64,000 nucleotides of DNA from Candidatus Cloacimonadota bacterium (GCA_019429305.1 JAHYIR010000001.1:248001-312000); one strand, 5' to 3'; numbered from the stretch's first letter, positions 10,729-20,389 are shown. Notes: generated from the sequence alone by a model not told the origin. A program made the numbers and translations.

Positions 10729-10776
10729 AATTGTTCTCCCCTAGGGCGGTAGAAACCACACACTAAATCTGTACCA

Positions 10777-10803
10777 ATTATAGATAATAAGTTTATTTGT
10801 CAA
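10777..10803 (-). promoter_or_regulatory. Sigma70-like promoter for the Asp-box secreted protein
   Basis: On the minus strand TTGACA (10798-10803) and TATAAT (10777-10782) are both perfect consensus boxes, separated by 15 bases, slightly shorter than the 17-base optimum. The ATG at 10728 is about 42 bases beyond the expected start of transcription. Confidence 0.6.
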
Positions 10804-11327
10804 GATTTATATTCTATTTTCACATCCTTATGTTACTTAAACGGCAACTAAATATTGTCATCTCGACTGTTCAGTGAAGGTATAATACTTTCCTTGATAA
10901 TCTCTTTACTTTGTCATCCTGAGTGTTCTGTCCTGTTCTTAATTGCTAAACTTCGGACAGAATGTATCGAAGGATAAACTGAAAAGACTCAGTATTAGAT
11001 TTGCTTCTCCTTCGATACAACCCTTCACCAAATCTGATAGCAATATTGAAAGATGCTCTCAGCTTTGATGAAGGGTCACTCAGGGTGACACTTATAGGTA
11101 TCATTAGCTATTGTTATTTCAACTGAACGATATAACTCTCACATAGTTGATCTCTCTGGAAACTAAAAGTTAATCTTACTCCTATTTCTAAAAAAACTTG
11201 TTTTCTGAGAGGGGGGGGGATTCTTTTAAAAGATCTTCATAACTAAACACCGTCATACCAACTAACGATAAAGCCATTCTGATACTATGTAAATAGATTA
11301 TCGGGGAATGTGAAGTTGAATTAGTAA
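10804..11327. repeat. Gene-free stretch built of dispersed repeats
   Basis: About 520 bp without a convincing gene. From 10857 there are GTCATCTCGACTG and GTCATCCTGAGTG units in direct and inverted order (10857-11100). From about 11150 to 11315 the sequence aligns, with many changes, to 48840-49002; the best block is CGTCATA...TAAAGCCATTC...TATGTAAAT. A run of nine G lies at 11211-11219. The GTCATCCTGAG elements resemble the repeats found between genes of many bacteria; no transposase is present. Confidence 0.6.
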
Positions 11328-13220
11328 TTATTTTTTATAGACGAAAACTACTCCGCTGTTCGGGTAAATCCATTCTTCTTCTCCCGTTTTGACCTCTAAA
11401 GTATCTTTCTGTTTATCAATAATCGGATATTTGCTCTGTCCTGATACAATACTGACTACTTCGATGTCTTCAAACTCTTTATCGGGATAGGAAAAACAGA
11501 TTTTAACTCCGCGAGTGATCTCTGTAATATAGACAGTTAATTGCTGCGATTTTTTGGGATAATAGGTCTTAGTGGAGATAGAGAACCTGACCTCATTTCC
11601 AACCAAACCGGATAGCTCTGGATGGGAGCATTTGATTTCCATACATCCATCCCGCATCTCTTTTTGGAAAGATAAAGGGAAATCATTGATAGAGACATTT
11701 GTTACCTCAAAGAAATCTTCAGTAAGAGAGAACTTATCATCGAGTAGCCATCTATACTCTACATCACGTCGCCGGAAGTACTTTTCCAGATCTTCGTATC
11801 TGTTGGCGCAGGCAACATAAAAATATTCCTGTTGCAAGATCTTGGTAAAAGTCAGTTCTGTTGTTACCTCATAGTAATTCTCCAAGTTTTTCTCTCGAGG
11901 GATCGAAAACACAATACTATGCTGAAAATTCTTACGATAGTGGATATTCTGGTCTTTATCAACAAAGAAGCGGCGCAATATTTCACTGTATATGAGAGAG
12001 GCAATTTCTTTACTCTGCAATCTTTGACTGATGGCTGATTCGATGATCAGATTGAGTTTCTTATCGGAAAAGTCGTGAGAAACGAATTCTCTTCGGGAAA
12101 GTGGGGAAGTAGCAACGATTTTCCCATCTTGACGATAATACCGTCTGGCTCTTCTTCCGATTTGACAGAGCAGTTCATAAGAGAGACCTTCGTATAAGGC
12201 AACGATTTTTTCGGAACGTAAATCTCCGCTGTTCAACAGAGTTACCTCGTCACCACATTCGATCTCTTGTCCATCGGTAACATCCACTGTGATCATATCC
12301 ATACTGATCCTGCCAAGCAGAGGATATAAATTACCGTTGATGATCACTTTTCCTCTGTTAGAAAGGAGAAAATCATATCCGTCTGCATACCCGACAGGGA
12401 TGATGGCATATCTTATATCTCTTACGGCAGTGAAAGTCCTGTTATATCCGATAGTTTCGCCCTTTTTTGCCTCTTTTATCTGGCAAATTGCCGATTTGAA
12501 GGACATTACCGGTAGCAAATCTATCTTATCACACAGATCGTCATCAGTATAGACACCATAGGATAAGAGACCTATCCTCACTAAATTAGCAAATTCAGGG
12601 GAGCAGGTGATCACAGCAGTACTATTGGCGATGTGGATATATTTGATTGGAAGATCGAGTTGTTCGATGATCTTTTTAAATCTCTCGTTCTGCAAATTAG
12701 TGAAGCCAATATCCGATTCACTACTGCTGAAATGGCTGAAGATCCCTTCTATTTCGAGGTTAGGCAGCATCTTTATCTGATTTATCATAGAGAGAGCATT
12801 ATCATATCTAATGCCGCTACGACCCATACCGGTATCTATTTCCAGATGTACTTTGATCTTTTGCATAGTGGATTTACTGTTCAGAGCTTCAGCAAAATCT
12901 AAAGTGGTTACTGTAGGAGTTAATTTGTTTTCTAAGATAAGCTCGATCTCTTCCTGAAAACTCGGTGATAGAATAAGGATAGGTGCTTCGATGTTCTGGT
13001 AGCGTAACAATGCTCCCTCTTCGGCATTGGCTACCCCTAAACTAACAGCCCCGAGCTGCAAGCTTTGCAAAGCAATTTCATAAGCTCCATGTCCGTAAGC
13101 GTCTGCTTTAACGATCTGCATGAATCCTGTATTGGCAGATAACCTGTTTTTCATTTGCTGCAAATTATGAGCAAAACTATCTAAATCTATCTCGACCCAA
13201 CTTCTTTCGAATCCCTTCAT
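11328..13220 (-). CDS. alr: Alanine racemase with long unidentified C-terminal extension
   Basis: PLP enzyme interconverting L- and D-alanine for peptidoglycan. The racemase core (about 1-365) has the PLP lysine K38 in VKADAYGHG and the opposing catalytic tyrosine Y259 in GYNRTF, plus GTGMGRSG-like and RISMDM motifs. The family is normally 360-390 residues; this protein is 630. Residues about 366-630 form an extra domain, rich in charged and aromatic residues, with no cysteine-metal or transmembrane pattern, that I do not recognise. There is no frameshift or stop at the junction, so it is a genuine fusion or extension. It follows phoH by about 113 bases on the same strand. Its ribosome site is weak (GAGATAG). 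Confidence 0.92.
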   Translation of the reverse strand: MKGFERSWVEIDLDSFAHNLQQMKNRLSANTGFMQIVKADAYGHGAYEIALQSLQLGAVSLGVANAEEGALLRYQNIEAPILILSPSFQEEIELILENKLTPTVTTLDFAEALNSKSTMQKIKVHLEIDTGMGRSGIRYDNALSMINQIKMLPNLEIEGIFSHFSSSESDIGFTNLQNERFKKIIEQLDLPIKYIHIANSTAVITCSPEFANLVRIGLLSYGVYTDDDLCDKIDLLPVMSFKSAICQIKEAKKGETIGYNRTFTAVRDIRYAIIPVGYADGYDFLLSNRGKVIINGNLYPLLGRISMDMITVDVTDGQEIECGDEVTLLNSGDLRSEKIVALYEGLSYELLCQIGRRARRYYRQDGKIVATSPLSRREFVSHDFSDKKLNLIIESAISQRLQSKEIASLIYSEILRRFFVDKDQNIHYRKNFQHSIVFSIPREKNLENYYEVTTELTFTKILQQEYFYVACANRYEDLEKYFRRRDVEYRWLLDDKFSLTEDFFEVTNVSINDFPLSFQKEMRDGCMEIKCSHPELSGLVGNEVRFSISTKTYYPKKSQQLTVYITEITRGVKICFSYPDKEFEDIEVVSIVSGQSKYPIIDKQKDTLEVKTGEEEWIYPNSGVVFVYKK

Positions 13221-13236
13221 TTCATACTATCTCATG

Positions 13237-13328
13237 ATTGAATTGTTTTTATTAGTGTTTATACTTTTATTCGTGCTCATTAGTGCTCTTTTTTCGTGCC
13301 TATTCGTGGTCCCAATTCGTGTTCATTT
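13237..13328. repeat. Short CACGAAT-type dispersed repeats between phoH and alr
   Basis: Read on the minus strand, the 92 bp contain several units ACACGAAT, CCACGAAT and GCACGAA spaced 10-20 bases apart. This is the same motif vocabulary as in the arrays at 58448-58900 and 63867-63910 (CACGAAGACACACGAAT). Function unknown. Confidence 0.5.
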
Positions 13329-13333
13329 CTTTT

Positions 13334-14680
13334 TCAAAAGTAACGTGCTGCTATATCTGCCAGTCGGGAGCGTTCTCCCTTTTCGAGAGTAATATGACCA
13401 ACTATTTCTTCTTTCTTTAATTTTTCTACCGACATACTCAAGCCATTACTTTCCGAGTCTAAATAGGGAATATCAATTTGATAAGGGTCTCCGGTCAGGA
13501 CAATTTTTGTCCCTTCACCTGCTCTGGTGATGATCGTTTTCATCTCATGAGGTGTCAGGTTCTGTGCTTCATCGATTATGATATACTGATCAGGCAAACT
13601 ACGTCCTCTGATGTAGGTCAGAGGTTCAAGTTCGATAAAACCGTGATCGAGATAGTCGTTTATCGACGGTCTTTTCTTACTGAATATTTTACCGTTACGA
13701 CTCTCTTCCTGTTCTCCGTGGCTATGAATCAGGATTTCCATATTATCATAGATCGGTTGCATCCAAGGGTCGAATTTCTCTCCTTTAGTTCCCGGTAGAT
13801 AGCCCAGATCTTTGCCTAAGGGAGATATAGGACGGGAGATAACTAATCTGCTGTAACGATTTTCTTCTACTACTTTCTGTAAACCGGCAGCAATAGCTAT
13901 CAGTGTCTTGCCTGTTCCTGCCTTACCGATCAAACTTACCATCTGCACCTTATCGTCTAAGAGCAGATCTATTGCCATTGTCTGCTCATCGTTTCTTGCT
14001 TTGATGCCAAAAACGATGCCTCCGGTATAATGTGTCAATTCGTTAAGAGTATTATCTTCGTGATTGAAACGAGTAATGATCGTTATTTCCGGATTATCTT
14101 TGTTGATCAGTTTCACAAACTGATTAGGAAAGAAACCCTCTTCAGGACTGGTGATCTTTTTTGTCTCTTGGAATGACTTGACTACAGATGAATCTACCTC
14201 TAAATCAGAATAACCGGTAAAGAGCTCTTCGAATTTCACTCTATCAGCTTCAAAGTCATTTGCTTCCAAACCTACAGCATCTGCCTTGATCCTGATATTG
14301 GCATCTTTGGAGACCATTATGACCCGGTCTTTCGGATTATTCTTCTGCATGTAGAGTGCAGTACCAATGATCAGATTATCATTCTCATCGGATATCATCA
14401 GATCGCTGGTTATACTTTCTATCTTTTTACTCATTACCACCTGAATGATGGTATCGTTTTCGATCTCTACTCCATTCTGCAAAGAACCATCTTTCCGCAA
14501 TTTATCTAAATAGCGGGAGATCTGTCGGGCATTGCGTCCTATCTCATCAACACCCTTTTTAAAGTTGTCTATTTCTTCAATTACTGTCATCGGGATGACA
14601 ATACGATCCCCCTTAAAGCTAAATAAGGCATTGGGATCATGAAGCAAGACATTAGTATCTAATACAATAATATTTGCCAT
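13334..14680 (-). CDS. PIN domain-PhoH family ATPase
   Basis: Predicted RNA-processing ATPase of the PhoH2/YlaK type: an N-terminal PIN nuclease-like domain fused to a PhoH P-loop domain. The PIN part begins IVLDTNVLLHDP with the conserved first aspartate; further acidic residues include DEIGRNAR and VSKDANIR. The ATPase has Walker A GKAGTGKT (about 252-259) and Walker B YIIIDEAQN (about 366-374). A frame could begin at TTG 14683, but ATG 14680 has GGAG at 8-base spacing and is preferred, giving 448 residues. It probably shares a transcript with alr. Confidence 0.92.
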   Translation of the reverse strand: MANIIVLDTNVLLHDPNALFSFKGDRIVIPMTVIEEIDNFKKGVDEIGRNARQISRYLDKLRKDGSLQNGVEIENDTIIQVVMSKKIESITSDLMISDENDNLIIGTALYMQKNNPKDRVIMVSKDANIRIKADAVGLEANDFEADRVKFEELFTGYSDLEVDSSVVKSFQETKKITSPEEGFFPNQFVKLINKDNPEITIITRFNHEDNTLNELTHYTGGIVFGIKARNDEQTMAIDLLLDDKVQMVSLIGKAGTGKTLIAIAAGLQKVVEENRYSRLVISRPISPLGKDLGYLPGTKGEKFDPWMQPIYDNMEILIHSHGEQEESRNGKIFSKKRPSINDYLDHGFIELEPLTYIRGRSLPDQYIIIDEAQNLTPHEMKTIITRAGEGTKIVLTGDPYQIDIPYLDSESNGLSMSVEKLKKEEIVGHITLEKGERSRLADIAARYF

Positions 14681-14802
14681 CAATTATACTCCATCATTTG
14701 TAACTAATAAAAAAGTTAGTTGCTGCTGATGTCAATAGATTTGTTGGTGGCAGTCAAGATACTATCAGCAGGAAATTAAATCTTGATGACAAATCTTGAA
14801 TA

Positions 14803-17103
14803 CTATTTCAAAAATAACATCTTTCTCGTTCTTTCGTATCCATCAGTTCTTAAGCGGTAGAGATATACCCCGCTTGGTAAATCCTTCCCTTTGGCAGTCA
14901 GAGGATTCCAAACTATAGAATGTTCTCCTTGAGGTAATTTTTCATTAATTAGCTCAGTAATTCTCTGTCCTTTGATATTGTAGATTTCTAATAATACTAC
15001 CCCCTCTCTCTCTAAGATGAATTTTATAGTAGTTTCGGGATTGAAGGGATTGGGATAGTTCTGCAATAATCTTGGACTTTTGGGTACTACGACAAGATCA
15101 TCACCAACACTTAAATCATGACTATATTCGAAAACCCCTATACTTGTTGCGTATGAACATGCGAAAAGATACTTGAGATCATTCGACTCACGGAAAAATA
15201 TCCAGTTACTGCGAACATTATGAAGGAAATAGGTGAATGGTGCGATTATTCCGTTAGGTTCGTTACTCAGATCGAACACAAAAATTGCTGAACCGGGACT
15301 TTGATACAAAAGATCATCTTTAATATAGGGAACACCGGGCATAGGGATTTGAAAGACTAATTCCGGATTTACCGGATCGGATAGGGAATAGAAATCTGTA
15401 TTAGAATATCCACTACTGGAAGGATCATAGATAGTGAGATAATCACCCGTCATCTTAATCAGCGGATCTGGGTGAAACACGAAGTAATCAATCGTATTTT
15501 GCAGCAGAGGGGCATTATCATTCATTCCCGAAAATATACTTAGTCTATGCCAATTCAAGTTACCCCTTCTTGTTAGGCAGTACATATAGTCATTATCAAT
15601 AACATAATATACATCGTTTTCTAAATAAGAGAGATCCATCTCAAAGAGTAACTCGTATTGACCCTCCTCACTGATATCATACTTACGCAGTATATTTTGA
15701 TACCAGGGCTTGATGTATAATGCATCAGGATCTGACTCGTAACGGTTAACTAAAACATTTTGCCCCGACCAAAAACTAATATCTATACTATTTCTCAGAT
15801 GAGGATTGAAAGGGTCCGAGACATCATATACCTCTATATCCCCGAACTCGTAATTGCTGCAATCTCTTAAGATCAAGAGATTATTTACAAGATAGTCCCG
15901 AAGTGAGACTGCTAACTTTGGTACACCCTCGAAAATTCTGGTGATCTCTATTATATTCAAGGGATTTGAGATATCGTGAACTCTGAAACCTGAGGTGACT
16001 TTATCACTTCTTACAAATACATGATTATCATTAAGATAGATGTAAGCATTCATACGGTGGTCGGATGTCGTATCGATATAATGAAATTCACTGTCTTCAT
16101 AGCGAAATCTCTGAATCCCCTCACGCAGAACCGTAAAATATACATTATCTTCCCAATCGGCAGCATCTATCCCTTCACAGAAAAAGAAATCATCTTCAGA
16201 AATTTGCTGAATCGTATAATCGTTCATATCAATTGCTACTAAATTAAAAGGATTTAAATAGAGCAGATAATTGTTCATAATGTAAAAAGTGTCACCGAAG
16301 ATAATCATCTCATTTTCGAGCCAGGGTATGTTATATAATAATTGCCAGTCGTTCAGATCAGTCACATCCCAAAAAGAGATTTCACGTGTATTATTGAAAA
16401 TCAATGTTGAGTCCTCATAAGAACCTTGATGGTAAATACCGTAGTTATGTGCTTCTGATATGTTGCCCGAACCGACTACACTTACATTGTCAATATCGCT
16501 GATATCGTATATCAGATGATCAAAATGATCCACTCTCGATAAGATAAGAGTATCACTGAAAAGAAGGTGCGGGTATGTTGGTATCGGATTAGGATGTATT
16601 ATCTCCAAAGCGGTGTTGATAAGAGGATTAAAGGGAGGCCACGCTACTGTGTTTACGATAAAATGGTCATTTAAAACGTTCAGATAGGGAACCCACGGTA
16701 CATTATCATCAAATTCCAATGATTGGACAACAAAGGGTTCGGAAGGGTTGGTAACGTCGATCTTGTGGATCATAGCGTTGAAGGGATCATACTGTCTCGA
16801 TGATGTTCCAATAAACAAATGGTTCCCTATCTTTTCCATTGTCCAGGGTTCAATGATAAGTTTTCTGGTCAGCAGCGTCAGACTTCCGTCAACTTCCATA
16901 GAATATACCTCCAATCCATATCGAGTCAGAGTGTATAGATAAGGATATTCGATGATAATGTTGTTGACTCGATTGGTTCCTATTCGTCTGTTCGCTATGG
17001 AAAACTCATTTACCTTCTCTATCTGAAAATCTACTGAAATTAGATCAAAGGTTATTAAGTATAACATGACCATTATTATCGGTACATATCTTGATTTATC
17101 CAT
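14803..17103 (-). CDS. Secreted LVIVD-like repeat protein with sorting domain (cassette copy 1)
   Basis: Exported 766-residue protein, last gene of a duplicated cassette. After a signal peptide (about 1-24) it is composed of propeller-type repeats marked by phrases such as DVTNPSEPFVV, DVSDPFNPHL, LSDPVNPEL, resembling the LVIVD/beta-propeller surface repeats. The sorting domain occupies about 680-766 (LLQNYPNPFNPETTIKF, YNIKGQ, RKMLFLK). The part of its DNA coding the sorting domain, 14969-15060, is 90/92 identical to the matching part of the gene at 18067-20373, whereas the rest of the two proteins is much more diverged. GGAGAAGG ribosome site directly after a strong hairpin. Confidence 0.82.
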   Translation of the reverse strand: MDKSRYVPIIMVMLYLITFDLISVDFQIEKVNEFSIANRRIGTNRVNNIIIEYPYLYTLTRYGLEVYSMEVDGSLTLLTRKLIIEPWTMEKIGNHLFIGTSSRQYDPFNAMIHKIDVTNPSEPFVVQSLEFDDNVPWVPYLNVLNDHFIVNTVAWPPFNPLINTALEIIHPNPIPTYPHLLFSDTLILSRVDHFDHLIYDISDIDNVSVVGSGNISEAHNYGIYHQGSYEDSTLIFNNTREISFWDVTDLNDWQLLYNIPWLENEMIIFGDTFYIMNNYLLYLNPFNLVAIDMNDYTIQQISEDDFFFCEGIDAADWEDNVYFTVLREGIQRFRYEDSEFHYIDTTSDHRMNAYIYLNDNHVFVRSDKVTSGFRVHDISNPLNIIEITRIFEGVPKLAVSLRDYLVNNLLILRDCSNYEFGDIEVYDVSDPFNPHLRNSIDISFWSGQNVLVNRYESDPDALYIKPWYQNILRKYDISEEGQYELLFEMDLSYLENDVYYVIDNDYMYCLTRRGNLNWHRLSIFSGMNDNAPLLQNTIDYFVFHPDPLIKMTGDYLTIYDPSSSGYSNTDFYSLSDPVNPELVFQIPMPGVPYIKDDLLYQSPGSAIFVFDLSNEPNGIIAPFTYFLHNVRSNWIFFRESNDLKYLFACSYATSIGVFEYSHDLSVGDDLVVVPKSPRLLQNYPNPFNPETTIKFILEREGVVLLEIYNIKGQRITELINEKLPQGEHSIVWNPLTAKGKDLPSGVYLYRLRTDGYERTRKMLFLK

Positions 17104-17122
17104 AACCTTCTCCTTTTAATGT

Positions 17123-17155
17123 ATCCCCTGAAGAGTAAAAAACTCTTCAGGGGAT
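17123..17155 (-). promoter_or_regulatory. Intra-cassette hairpin before the large secreted gene (copy 1)
   Basis: Perfect 14-bp stem ATCCCCTGAAGAGT / ACTCTTCAGGGGAT with a 5-base loop, between the small secreted gene and the large secreted gene. In the transcribed direction no T run follows; instead the ribosome site comes 10-15 bases later. It is therefore more like an RNA stabiliser, processing site or translational control element than a full terminator. The second cassette has an equivalent palindrome at the same place. Confidence 0.6.
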
Positions 17156-17173
17156 ATTGGTAATCGATTATTA

Positions 17174-17557
17174 TCATTCATCCCCGCCACAGGGAGGGTC
17201 TGAAGTTGGATTAACAGGTGGGCTCAAATCTATGAAGAAATAGTTATTATAACCCAAGTTAGTCCTGATTTCTCTAAATGATGCTCCGTGTGGAAAAGTA
17301 CCGGCAGTCACTCTAACCGCATGTAATTGATTTCCGAAATCTAAAATCATAGAATGATAGCGTGTGTCCGGAAGAACTATGACTGTCCATTCTCTTTCTA
17401 GTTCCCATTGGCTCTGGTATGTTTCTTTAATTTCAAGTTTTAGCCAAGCTACTCCGACTCCAACCATATCAAATTCGAAGTTATACTGGATTTGGGCAAA
17501 GAGTTCAACACTACCTAATAGTATCAACACCACTACTAACATTATTAGACATTTCAT
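17174..17557 (-). CDS. Small secreted protein (cassette copy 1)
   Basis: 127-residue exported protein of unknown function. ATG 17557 is chosen because GGAGGTG lies 5 bases upstream and the signal peptide (hydrophobic LIMLVVVLILLG, ending near LFAQ) then starts at the N-terminus; a longer frame from 17587 would put ten polar residues before it. The mature part is beta-rich and aromatic, ending in PPCGGDE. There is no sorting domain. It is followed by a hairpin and then the large secreted protein, and preceded by an 83-residue ORF and a conserved hairpin. Confidence 0.7.
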   Translation of the reverse strand: MKCLIMLVVVLILLGSVELFAQIQYNFEFDMVGVGVAWLKLEIKETYQSQWELEREWTVIVLPDTRYHSMILDFGNQLHAVRVTAGTFPHGASFREIRTNLGYNNYFFIDLSPPVNPTSDPPCGGDE

Positions 17558-17569
17558 TTCACACCTCCA

Positions 17570-17643
17570 TTTATTTGATTTCCTCAATTGTCAGGTCTTA
17601 CTCTCGAGTTGTAGTAAGACCGGTCTGCCTGATGAATTTGTTT
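17570..17643 (-). promoter_or_regulatory. Conserved 74-nt element with hairpin upstream of small secreted gene (copy 1)
   Basis: Matches 20850-20923 at 70 of 74 positions. It contains a perfect hairpin GGTCTTACT (17594-17602) / AGTAAGACC (17613-17621) with a 10-base loop containing CTCGAG, next to the dyad AGACCGGTCT. It covers the end of the 83-residue ORF and reaches the ribosome site of the small secreted gene, so it could couple or gate translation of the two. Function is inferred from conservation only. Confidence 0.5.
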
Positions 17644-17849
17644 CTCGGATTGGGAAAGAATCTCTGAAGGCAATTATTGTTAGAAATGTGATGTTTAGTG
17701 ATACGATGAACATAGTTGTTAACACTCCTTGTATTTGTTGAGAAAATAACGTTGGCAGCTTTTATCCCGGAAATATAAAAAGAGTATACAGGATTATCTT
17801 TAGGTGTCTTTCTCTTATGTAATAAAGCGGTAAAAGATGTCGATAACAT
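17598..17849 (-). CDS. Small ORF with conserved C-terminus (cassette copy 1)
   Basis: 83 codons from ATG 17849, which has GGAG at 7-base spacing; a longer frame to 17930 lacks a good ribosome site. No signal peptide or membrane segment is evident, and no family is recognised. The last 23 residues (LxRFFPNPxN then KFIRQTGLTTTRE) are almost identical to the end of the 73-residue ORF at 20878-21099. Over these 23 codons, ten differ between copies: eight silently and two conservatively (Q/H, R/K). That is the pattern of protein-level selection. Upstream the two only share scattered positions (KR...KD...Y, YV...H.IS). Confidence 0.5.
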   Translation of the reverse strand: MLSTSFTALLHKRKTPKDNPVYSFYISGIKAANVIFSTNTRSVNNYVHRITKHHISNNNCLQRFFPNPRNKFIRQTGLTTTRE

Positions 17850-17960
17850 TTTTACACTCCAACCATTCATTACTGTCGTAATAAGAGAGATAGGTTTAAA
17901 TTCTCTAAAGCAGGTACATTGTGACGACATGATATATCCCTTTTATCTTCTCGGTGTTGA

Positions 17961-18006
17961 CTTCGTCGAGCTCGGAAGCAGCCACGAAGAAGTGATTTCC
18001 TCGGTT
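17961..18006 (+). repeat. Dispersed 45-bp repeat copy
   Basis: CGTCGAGCTCGGAAGCAGCCACGAAGAAG-type element, followed by TTTCCTCGGTT (described in parts). Related copies lie at 8609-8653 (inverted) and 25833-25876. Located in the gap between the large gene of copy 2 and the small ORF of copy 1. Confidence 0.55.
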
Positions 18007-18066
18007 GGCATTTTTGTTTATCTCAAATCTCCATTAGTTTTATATATAGAATGAATAAGAAAGAAC

Positions 18067-20373
18067 CTATTTTATGAGAGCGATTTTTCTAACTTCCCGA
18101 TAGCCGCAATCTGTAATCATTTGATAGAAATAGATACCTGAAGGCATCTGCCTGTTCCTGTCATCGAGACCATTCCAGATTACTTGATGTTCACCGGCAT
18201 CTCTTTGTTCATCAACAAGTGTTTTAACACGCTGCCCTTTGATATTGTAGATTTCTAATAATACTTCCCCCTCTCTCTCTAAGATGAATTTTATAGTAGT
18301 TTCGGGATTGAACGGATTGGGATAGTTTTGAGCCAGGGAAGTTTTTAATGGGATTTGAATGACATTTTCATCTGTTGATGAAGTAAACTCAAGGTTATAT
18401 CGCCTAATATAGCTACTTGCAGCGTCTGCATCAGAAACATATAGTTTCGATAATTCAGGTATAAAATCGATATAATAGGCATATGTTGTATCAAATTGAT
18501 AACTACCCAGATAGTGCATACCTGAATAATCGAAGGAATAAAAATCCCTCGATGTAAAAAGAAAATTAGCCATATAGAAGATATTCAAGTTGGTAAATTG
18601 ATGGATAAATACCGGAGGAAAACTCAAGAATTCTATTTCCTCTATAAAATCCGGGAAGGAATGATGATACAGACCAACACTAACTGACATATCATGCCCA
18701 GTAGGTTGTTTATAGAGAACCAATAGATCTTCATGAAACATCAAGGAGTTATTATAATTGCCATAAAGGGAGATGTTGAACTCATGTAACAAATGATATG
18801 GAGCTTGATAGTCGAAAATTAGAATTCTGTTAGTAGTGAAACAATAAACATAGAGATAATCAGGAGGACCGACGTCTTTATGATTAAGAATTTTTGAAAT
18901 GCTGCTGTTAGGTATGTATATTGTAGCTTCATCGATAAGTTCATATTCATCATTAATCGAAAGAACCCAGTATGATTCTTCCATATCTTTCCTTACCAAC
19001 AAATAAGGATCTTTCCAATAAATCCATGGTATTGTTGGATGGATGTTTTCCAGAGAGTAATCCGAAATGTATTCTATACTATCATCATCATAACGATAAA
19101 TCCTCAGGTTATAATTCTCCTCTGTTGATTCGATGTTCATTAGAACATTAAAAAACAGAGAATCATTTGCAGCATAGAATCTGTGGTGAAAAAGATCGTC
19201 ACTGAGTTGGATTATTTCTGATTCCTCATTGATATCAAAATAGTACAGATCTCCATTAACGGTGAATAAAAAGTATTTATCCAGAAGAAATCTAGTGCCT
19301 ATATGTTTATTCTTTAAAATGTCGTTTACAGTTATTGTATCGGGAAAATGATTCAAGTCTATTTTAGCTATTCCTTTCTTCTGACGTCCGAAATAGAGGT
19401 AGTTGTTATTTACTATTAGTGGCTTTTTTATACATTGAAGACTATCATCATCTATATATGTATTCAGCAGAACAGGAGAATAAGGGTTGTTGAGATCAAA
19501 TACATAGAGCATGGAACTATCATTCATTATAATCAAATAGTCTTCGTAGATAAGAGCATTGTTAAAAGCATTGTGAGAAGGAAGATGCGGAAAATCTTCT
19601 ATGATCGACAATATTACCGGATTGTCATGATCAGATATATCAACTAAAATAACTCTGGTGTTTTTCAGGATGATCAAGAGATCATCAACAAACTCATATC
19701 TGTTCAATTCGGTATCATTTGAGTATATACGACTCAATTCTACCGGATTGTTAACATCGCTGATATCTTGGATGGATACATAAGTAGAATCCGGATAGTT
19801 TATCATTTGCATAAAAAGCAGATCGTTGTTTACCGCGAAATAACCACCGGTTAGTAGATTATTGGTGATCGGTTCAAAGGTTTCTCGATCAATTACATGT
19901 GTATGAATTGAACCTGTCATATTATAGAAGATGTAATCGTCATTTAACTGTAGATTGAATATACAATGCCACGGATCGATGATTTCAAGAGAATTAGTTT
20001 CTATAATACTGTCGCCGGTTATCTCTAATGCTCTGATTATGCTTTTTAACGTAGAGCTAAGATCTTCAACATTTACCAGCACCTGATATATCGTATTTCC
20101 ATAAGCAACGAGAGGAGTTACGGAGTAATTATAGTTATATATTTCGTAAGAAAGCAATTCCAATTCACCGTTATCATGTATCGAATATTCTTCAAATGCG
20201 TACTTACTGTCGATAAAGAGCCGATCATCTATTATTACGATAGATGATTCGTAATAAGAATTAACTCTGTATATATCACTGTGATACTCGATGGTGCTGA
20301 TATCTGGTATGTCGTAAGTTAGCAAAGTTACCGCCAGATATAGCAGATAGATTACTAATAGTGTTTTTTTCAT
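18067..20373 (-). CDS. Secreted repeat protein with sorting domain (cassette copy 2)
   Basis: Exported 768-residue paralogue of the protein at 14803-17103, almost the same length. Signal peptide about 1-18 (LLVIYLLYLAVTLLT). The body is an Asp/Tyr/Ile-rich propeller-like repeat region, with DISDVNNPVELS and DISDHDNPVILS as recognisable LVIVD-type phrases. The sorting domain is residues about 680-768 (LAQNYPNPFNPETTIKF, YNIKGQRVKTLV, then GYREVRKIALIK, a variant last strand). GGAGGAAG ribosome site immediately after a 34-base perfect palindrome. Likely surface-displayed; ligand unknown. Confidence 0.82.
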   Translation of the reverse strand: MKKTLLVIYLLYLAVTLLTYDIPDISTIEYHSDIYRVNSYYESSIVIIDDRLFIDSKYAFEEYSIHDNGELELLSYEIYNYNYSVTPLVAYGNTIYQVLVNVEDLSSTLKSIIRALEITGDSIIETNSLEIIDPWHCIFNLQLNDDYIFYNMTGSIHTHVIDRETFEPITNNLLTGGYFAVNNDLLFMQMINYPDSTYVSIQDISDVNNPVELSRIYSNDTELNRYEFVDDLLIILKNTRVILVDISDHDNPVILSIIEDFPHLPSHNAFNNALIYEDYLIIMNDSSMLYVFDLNNPYSPVLLNTYIDDDSLQCIKKPLIVNNNYLYFGRQKKGIAKIDLNHFPDTITVNDILKNKHIGTRFLLDKYFLFTVNGDLYYFDINEESEIIQLSDDLFHHRFYAANDSLFFNVLMNIESTEENYNLRIYRYDDDSIEYISDYSLENIHPTIPWIYWKDPYLLVRKDMEESYWVLSINDEYELIDEATIYIPNSSISKILNHKDVGPPDYLYVYCFTTNRILIFDYQAPYHLLHEFNISLYGNYNNSLMFHEDLLVLYKQPTGHDMSVSVGLYHHSFPDFIEEIEFLSFPPVFIHQFTNLNIFYMANFLFTSRDFYSFDYSGMHYLGSYQFDTTYAYYIDFIPELSKLYVSDADAASSYIRRYNLEFTSSTDENVIQIPLKTSLAQNYPNPFNPETTIKFILEREGEVLLEIYNIKGQRVKTLVDEQRDAGEHQVIWNGLDDRNRQMPSGIYFYQMITDCGYREVRKIALIK

Positions 20374-20389
20374 TATCTTCCTCCAATGA

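Noticed and set aside
11572-12902. Plus-strand ORFs of 68-89 codons inside alr
   Set aside because: Antisense to a well-supported gene with normal coding features; no ribosome sites.
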